Assembly: GCF_900055185.1 (NCBI RefSeq)
Contig: NZ_FIZX01000006.1
Coordinates: 1 to 64,000 of the forward strand
Direction of reading: 5' to 3'
Length of the DNA stretch: 64,000 nucleotides
Source of the DNA: Grimontia celer
Lineage (GTDB): Bacteria; Pseudomonadota; Gammaproteobacteria; Enterobacterales; Vibrionaceae
Shown: one piece after another, positions 59,953-64,000 of the stretch
How positions within the stretch are numbered: position 1 is the stretch's first letter
Layout of the letters: every line of letters begins with the position of its first letter
The notes under the pieces: generated by a model
What the model saw: only the letters and a program-made list of their open reading frames with translations
What the model was told of the DNA's origin: nothing
The model's database searches: none
Translations under genes and position numbers: made by a program

Positions 59953-62304
59953 ATGAAGCAAATTAAACTCTTAGCGCAGTACTACGTGGATCTGCTGGTC
60001 AAGCTTGGCTTGGTTCGGTTCAGTATGTTGCTGGCGCTGGCTCTTGTTGCCCTCGCGGTAATAGTTCAAGTAGGCATTACTCTTGTTTTGAATGGCACGG
60101 TGCATGATACCGATATCGTTCGCTCCGTTTTCTTTGGCCTGCTTATCACGCCTTGGGCTGTGTATTTCCTTTCTGTTGTGGTGGACCAACTGGAAGAATC
60201 CCGACAGCGCCTTTCAAAACTGGTTTCCAAGCTTGAGGAAATGCGCGCGCGCGACATGGAGCTTAACCGTCAACTGACTGAGAACATCACCCAACTGAAC
60301 CTCGAGATTGAAGAGCGTAAACGTGCAGAAGAAGCACGTGAAGAAGCCATGCAAGATCTGGAGAACGAGGTCTACCAGCGTGAAAAAGCGCAGGTGGAAT
60401 TGGCAGAACAAACCGCACTGCTGCGCTCGTTTATCGATGCTTCGCCGGACTTAATTTATTACCGCAATGAGAAAGGCCAGTTCTCGGGCTGTAACCGTGC
60501 GATGGAGGATTTGACAGGCAAGAAAGAGAAAGAGCTGGTGGGACTCACGCCTTGGGACGTTTATCGCGAGGATATCGCCAGTAAGGTGGTAGAAACCGAT
60601 CAGCAAGTTTTCGACAGCAATGTCTCCCTGACTTACGAGCAGTGGCTGGAATACAAGGATGGTCGCAAGGCCTACTTTGAGCTGCGTAAACTGCCGTTTT
60701 ACTCCCGTGATGGCCGCCGTCTTGGCTTGGTAGGTTTTGGTCGCGAGATCACTGAGCGTAAACGTTATCAAGACGCCCTTGAGAAGGCGAGTCGTGACAA
60801 GACAGCGTTTATTTCTACGATTAGTCACGAGTTGCGTACACCGCTTAACGGTATTGTCGGCTTAAGCCGGATGTTGCTTGAAACCCGTCTTTCTGAAGAG
60901 CAACTGGGTTACCTACGCACTATTCATGTCAGTGCGATCACGCTGGGTAACATCTTTAATGACATCATTGATTTGGATAAGTCAGACCGAAGTCGTCTGG
61001 AGCTGATGCCACAGCCGTTGGATTTCCCGGATTTTGTTTCTGAGATTGAAAACATCAGTGCGTTGATGGCACAGCAAAACGGCCTTCGCTTCACATTAGA
61101 TAGACTTACTGACTTGCCGCCAGCAGTGAAAGTGGATGCTACACGTCTTCGCCAGATCCTATGGAATCTTGTCGGTAATGCGGTGAAATTTACCAAACAG
61201 GGCGCTGTGAATGTCACGGTTAGTTGCGACATTGAAGACGACATGGCGCACTTGCAGTTTGATGTAGAAGACAGCGGTGTCGGCATCCCGCAGGAAGAGC
61301 AGGACAAGATCTTCGCCATGTATTACCAGGTGAAGCAAGGAGAAGATAATCTACATGCCGTTGGCACAGGGATTGGTCTGGCGGTGTCCCGTAAGCTCGC
61401 CCGCTTGATGAATGGTGATATCACGGTAGACAGCGAAGTGGGTGAGGGCAGTAACTTCACCGTGACGTTGGAAGTGCCGATTTGCGAAGTGGTCTCAAAC
61501 AAAGAGAAAGTAACATCGGAGCAAAGCCCGCTGCACATTCTGCTGGTAGAAGACATCGAACTGAACATCACGGTAGCGACAAACCTGCTAGAAAGCCTGG
61601 GTCATTCAGTGGAAGTCGCACGAAGTGGTCAGGAAGCGCTGGATATGTACCCGCAATCTGAGTACGACTTGTTACTGCTTGATATCCAATTGCCGGATAT
61701 GACGGGTTTCGATATTGCTAAGACACTCAGAGACAGTGGCGAGGCACTACCTCCTCTGGTTGCGCTAACAGCCAATGTTATCAAGGACAAGACGGAATAC
61801 ATCAACAACGGCATGGATGACGCAATAAGCAAGCCGATCAGTGTCTCCGCAGTGGCTGAAGTGATTGAGCGTTTGGCACTGCAATGCCCGGTTGCCACCG
61901 AAGCTGCTGAAGTCAAAAGACGCAAGAAGCCTGGCAATGAGATGCTTGATAAGCTTCTGGATCTGGAAATGTTAACCTCTTACGTGGATATCGTTGGCCC
62001 AGAGCCTGTATTCCAAAGCATCAAGATGTTTGAAGATCTGATGCCTGAGTATATTCAGATCCTCGACAGCAATATGACGGCGAAAGACCAGGATGGTATC
62101 GCCAGCGAAGCGCACAAAATTAAAGGTGCTGCGGGCTCAATCGGCCTGAAACACATTCAGAAAGTGGCACAAAAAGCGCAGTCACCGGAGTTGCCAGCCT
62201 GGTGGGAGAACATTGCTGACTGGGTTGATGAAATCAAAGAAGGCTATGTTCAGGATCTGGAAGTGCTCAAACAGTGGCTTGAGGATTACTCTAAAGAGGT
62301 TTAG
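59953..62304 (+). CDS. arcB: Aerobic respiration sensor kinase ArcB
   Basis: 783-residue tripartite sensor of quinone redox state that phosphorylates ArcA when oxygen is scarce. TM1 ~22-46 and TM2 ~57-77 flank a short periplasmic loop; coiled coil ~80-150 and PAS ~153-270 follow. The kinase acceptor is His292 in STISHELRTPLNGIVGLS, the receiver Asp is in LLLLDIQLPDMTG, and the HPt His is in EAHKIKGAAGSIGLKHIQK. Cys180 (FSGCNRAME) is kept, but the E. coli Cys241 position is Tyr (DGRKAYFELRK). Convergent with arcA, as in Vibrio. Confidence 0.96.
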   Translation: MKQIKLLAQYYVDLLVKLGLVRFSMLLALALVALAVIVQVGITLVLNGTVHDTDIVRSVFFGLLITPWAVYFLSVVVDQLEESRQRLSKLVSKLEEMRARDMELNRQLTENITQLNLEIEERKRAEEAREEAMQDLENEVYQREKAQVELAEQTALLRSFIDASPDLIYYRNEKGQFSGCNRAMEDLTGKKEKELVGLTPWDVYREDIASKVVETDQQVFDSNVSLTYEQWLEYKDGRKAYFELRKLPFYSRDGRRLGLVGFGREITERKRYQDALEKASRDKTAFISTISHELRTPLNGIVGLSRMLLETRLSEEQLGYLRTIHVSAITLGNIFNDIIDLDKSDRSRLELMPQPLDFPDFVSEIENISALMAQQNGLRFTLDRLTDLPPAVKVDATRLRQILWNLVGNAVKFTKQGAVNVTVSCDIEDDMAHLQFDVEDSGVGIPQEEQDKIFAMYYQVKQGEDNLHAVGTGIGLAVSRKLARLMNGDITVDSEVGEGSNFTVTLEVPICEVVSNKEKVTSEQSPLHILLVEDIELNITVATNLLESLGHSVEVARSGQEALDMYPQSEYDLLLLDIQLPDMTGFDIAKTLRDSGEALPPLVALTANVIKDKTEYINNGMDDAISKPISVSAVAEVIERLALQCPVATEAAEVKRRKKPGNEMLDKLLDLEMLTSYVDIVGPEPVFQSIKMFEDLMPEYIQILDSNMTAKDQDGIASEAHKIKGAAGSIGLKHIQKVAQKAQSPELPAWWENIADWVDEIKEGYVQDLEVLKQWLEDYSKEV

Positions 62305-62353
62305 CCGCTAACAAGTTCTGAGAAGGAGCTTTAATAAAAGACTTTCAGATAAC

Positions 62354-62376
62354 AAAAAGGCCTGCATTGCAGGCCC
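62354..62376. terminator. Bidirectional terminator between arcB and arcA
   Basis: A near-palindromic stem GGCCTGCA-T-TGCAGGCC (62359-62375) has AAAAA on the left, making a strong leftward T-run for arcA, and CTTCTT on the right for arcB. Confidence 0.88.
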
Positions 62377-62399
62377 TTCTTATAAGCTTTTCGAAGAAA

Positions 62400-63119
62400 T
62401 TAGATTTCTTCCAACTCACCACAGAAGCGGTAACCTTCGCCGTGAATCGTCGCAATGATTTCCGGGGTGTCACCGAAAGACTCAAAGTGCTTACGGATAC
62501 GACGGATAGTCACGTCAACAGTACGGTCGTGTGGCTTCAGCTCACGGCCAGTCATCTTCTTCAGAAGATCTGCACGGGTTTGGATTTTGCCCGGGTTTTC
62601 ACAGAAGTGCAGCAGTGCACGGAACTCAGAGCGTGGCAGTTTGAACTGCTCGCTGTCTGGGCTGATCAGTGAACGGCTGTTGATGTCCAGCGTCCAACCA
62701 TTGAATACATAGCGGTCAACAGAACGCTTGTCTTCTGGCAGTGCGCCTTGGCTCATTGCACGGGTCAGCAGGTTACGAGCACGGATGGTCAGTTCGCGTG
62801 GGTTGAATGGCTTGGTGATGTAATCATCCGCACCGATTTCCAGACCCAGGATCTTGTCAACTTCGTTGTCACGACCGGTCAGGAACATCAGCGCCATGTC
62901 ACCTTGCTCACGCAGTTCACGAGCGAGCAGAAGACCGTTTTTACCAGGCAGGTTGATGTCCATGATAACCAGGTGAACCTGATTGTTAGAAAGCACTTGA
63001 TGCATTTCTTCGCCATCGTTGGCTTCCAGAACGGTATAACCTTCTGCTTCGAAGATGCTTTTCAGCGTATTACGAGTTACGTGTTCGTCTTCAACAATCA
63101 GAATGTGAGGGGTTTGCAT
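62400..63119 (-). CDS. arcA: Aerobic respiration response regulator ArcA
   Basis: 239-residue OmpR-type regulator; represses aerobic pathways under microaerobic growth. The receiver has Glu10-Asp11, phospho-acceptor Asp54 in [13 protein letters not shown] and the switch Lys in YITKPF; the winged helix ends [31 protein letters not shown]. Numbering matches E. coli ArcA (238). It reads leftward from a long gene-free upstream region with a candidate FNR site. Confidence 0.97.
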   Translation of the reverse strand: MQTPHILIVEDEHVTRNTLKSIFEAEGYTVLEANDGEEMHQVLSNNQVHLVIMDINLPGKNGLLLARELREQGDMALMFLTGRDNEVDKILGLEIGADDYITKPFNPRELTIRARNLLTRAMSQGALPEDKRSVDRYVFNGWTLDINSRSLISPDSEQFKLPRSEFRALLHFCENPGKIQTRADLLKKMTGRELKPHDRTVDVTIRRIRKHFESFGDTPEIIATIHGEGYRFCGELEEI

Positions 63120-63866
63120 TGGCGTTACCTAATTTCTTTAAGGAATCTGGTACCGGGGACGACGCTAAAACGGCGTCTCCCCAATCAACCACAGCGTCTT
63201 AAGACCCTGTGAAGAAAATTTACAAACAGGAAAAGTATATCAAATTGATTTGAATGCTTTTCGAGCATACTTTCCTGATACAAACGCCATCCCTAGAGAA
63301 GCTGGTTGCAGATGCGATTTTTCGCCCTGCATACGACTGGTCAACTCAATTTGACCAGCTAATCCTTTGGATAGCGCTGATTGTATTCATTTAACAGCGT
63401 GCTAACAATATTTAGTAATAAATCAACGCAACTTTTTTCAATCTTTATTGATATACGTCAATCTCGCCTTCTGTGGTCGCAATTGGTGGAATTCCAGTGC
63501 AAAAACTTCGCTGAATTTTACAAACTCGAATTAACTTTTTCGTACTATTACCACAGGTGTGAATATTGTGTAAAAACGCTTTTATCAGACCATTTTGTTG
63601 CATACCGGTCAACTATCTCCTGTTGAGAGCACTTGGCGGGTCACCGCGGAAAATGAGAAAAATGCGTATCGTTGCACACATGCTTTTTCCCATCATATCT
63701 GACAGTTACATTACTTACCGTGCGCCCACCCGAATTTGACCTTTCCGTGTTCCTGCTTTGTCACTAACACCAAAGTTTGAGTGAGCCATGCCAGCTTTAT
63801 AGAATTTGGGAGAGGCGAAGTGGACGTATCTTGCTAGCTTGATACCAAGACTTGATAGGAGGAAGC
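63120..63866. other. Long gene-free region upstream of arcA
   Basis: This 747-bp divergent gap holds no reading frame with a ribosome site and protein-like content. It contains the FNR-like site at 63448, a palindrome TCAAATTGATTTGA at 63240-63253 and AT-rich stretches. A long arcA leader with several promoters, as in E. coli, would fit. The last ~150 bp should contain the promoter of the next gene. Confidence 0.4.
63448..63461. promoter_or_regulatory. Candidate FNR site upstream of arcA
   Basis: TTGATATACGTCAA matches the FNR consensus TTGAT-N4-ATCAA at nine of ten fixed positions. It lies 329 bp before the arcA start. In E. coli, FNR activates arcA from a promoter far upstream of the start codon, so distance is not against it. 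CRP-type sites differ in the half-site core. Confidence 0.45.
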
Positions 63867-64000
63867 ATGGAAGATTTACTACCTGATATCAGTGATGCAC
63901 ACGGCGATGAGGTATCGTGGATTCCGGTTCAGTGGCGCGATTTTGGCGGAAAAAAGGTATTTTCCGGCCGGGTGGAAACACTGCGTTGCTACGAAGATAA
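63867..64000 (+). CDS. RraA/MenG-family protein, N-terminal part (cut by window end)
   Basis: The first 44 codons of a gene that continues beyond the window. MEDLLPDISDAHGDEV followed by WRDFGGKKVFSGRVETLRCYED aligns with the E. coli RraA opening ([22 protein letters not shown]). RraA inhibits RNase E; close relatives are 4-hydroxy-4-methyl-2-oxoglutarate aldolases, and Vibrio can carry both types, so the exact function is open. A perfect AGGAGGA site lies 4-8 nt before the ATG at 63867. Confidence 0.75.
   Translation, partial: MEDLLPDISDAHGDEVSWIPVQWRDFGGKKVFSGRVETLRCYED

Noticed and set aside
62748-63212. 154-codon rightward frame opposite arcA
   Set aside because: Antisense shadow; the leftward arcA frame explains the sequence fully.
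63381-63626. 81-codon rightward frame upstream of the rraA-like gene
   Set aside because: AT-rich, no ribosome site, composition not protein-like; it overlaps the FNR-like site.

Overview
The window is chromosomal DNA from a gammaproteobacterium of the family Vibrionaceae; the genus cannot be fixed from the sequence alone, and Vibrio, Grimontia and Enterovibrio are all possible. Support comes from a complete Vibrio-type chitin-oligosaccharide locus with a ChiS-type sensor, adjacent convergent arcB and arcA, and gene orders shared with Vibrio and E. coli (hemL/erpA, mtnN/btuF/yadS, arcB/yhcC/gltBD). No prophage, plasmid, CRISPR array, tRNA gene or intact insertion sequence was found.

1-4.3 kb: end of an rRNA operon (23S 3' end, 5S, terminator), a GlcNAc-type PTS permease, and a two-component system. 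4.3-26.2 kb: chitin and chitobiose utilisation. It holds an exported GH20 chitobiase, a lysozyme-inhibitor lipoprotein, and a ten-gene leftward operon. In transcription order that operon encodes a periplasmic oligosaccharide-binding protein, two permeases, two ATPases, a GH9 glucosaminidase-like enzyme, glucosamine kinase, a cytoplasmic GH20 hexosaminidase, chitobiose phosphorylase and a sugar-phosphate mutase. The sensor chiS lies upstream on the same strand. The genes describe one route: oligosaccharides are bound and imported, chitobiose is split by phosphorolysis or hydrolysis, the sugars are phosphorylated, and the products are isomerised for central metabolism, while PTS uptake handles free GlcNAc. 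A 40-bp perfect palindrome upstream of the operon is the best candidate operator.

26.4-38.2 kb: housekeeping block with rsmC, an AI-2E family permease, an unlisted 35-residue cysteine-rich membrane peptide, hemL, erpA (with a strong IscR-like site over its promoter), a two-gene RND efflux system, a mepM-like peptidase and tyrS. 38.2-40.5 kb: a small accessory set (flavodoxin-like protein, questin-oxidase-like protein, VOC protein). Two copies of a ~265-bp terminal-inverted-repeat element and one solitary end lie in 30-39 kb, each touching the start or stop of a gene.

40.6-44 kb: yadS and the overlapping mtnN-cbiB-btuF operon. 44-56.4 kb: two complete glutamate synthase operons of different lineages in tandem. 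57-64 kb: yhcC, a PAS-GGDEF diguanylate cyclase, convergent arcB and arcA, and the start of an rraA-like gene cut by the window edge. ArcB keeps Cys180 but has Tyr in place of the second redox cysteine known from E. coli.
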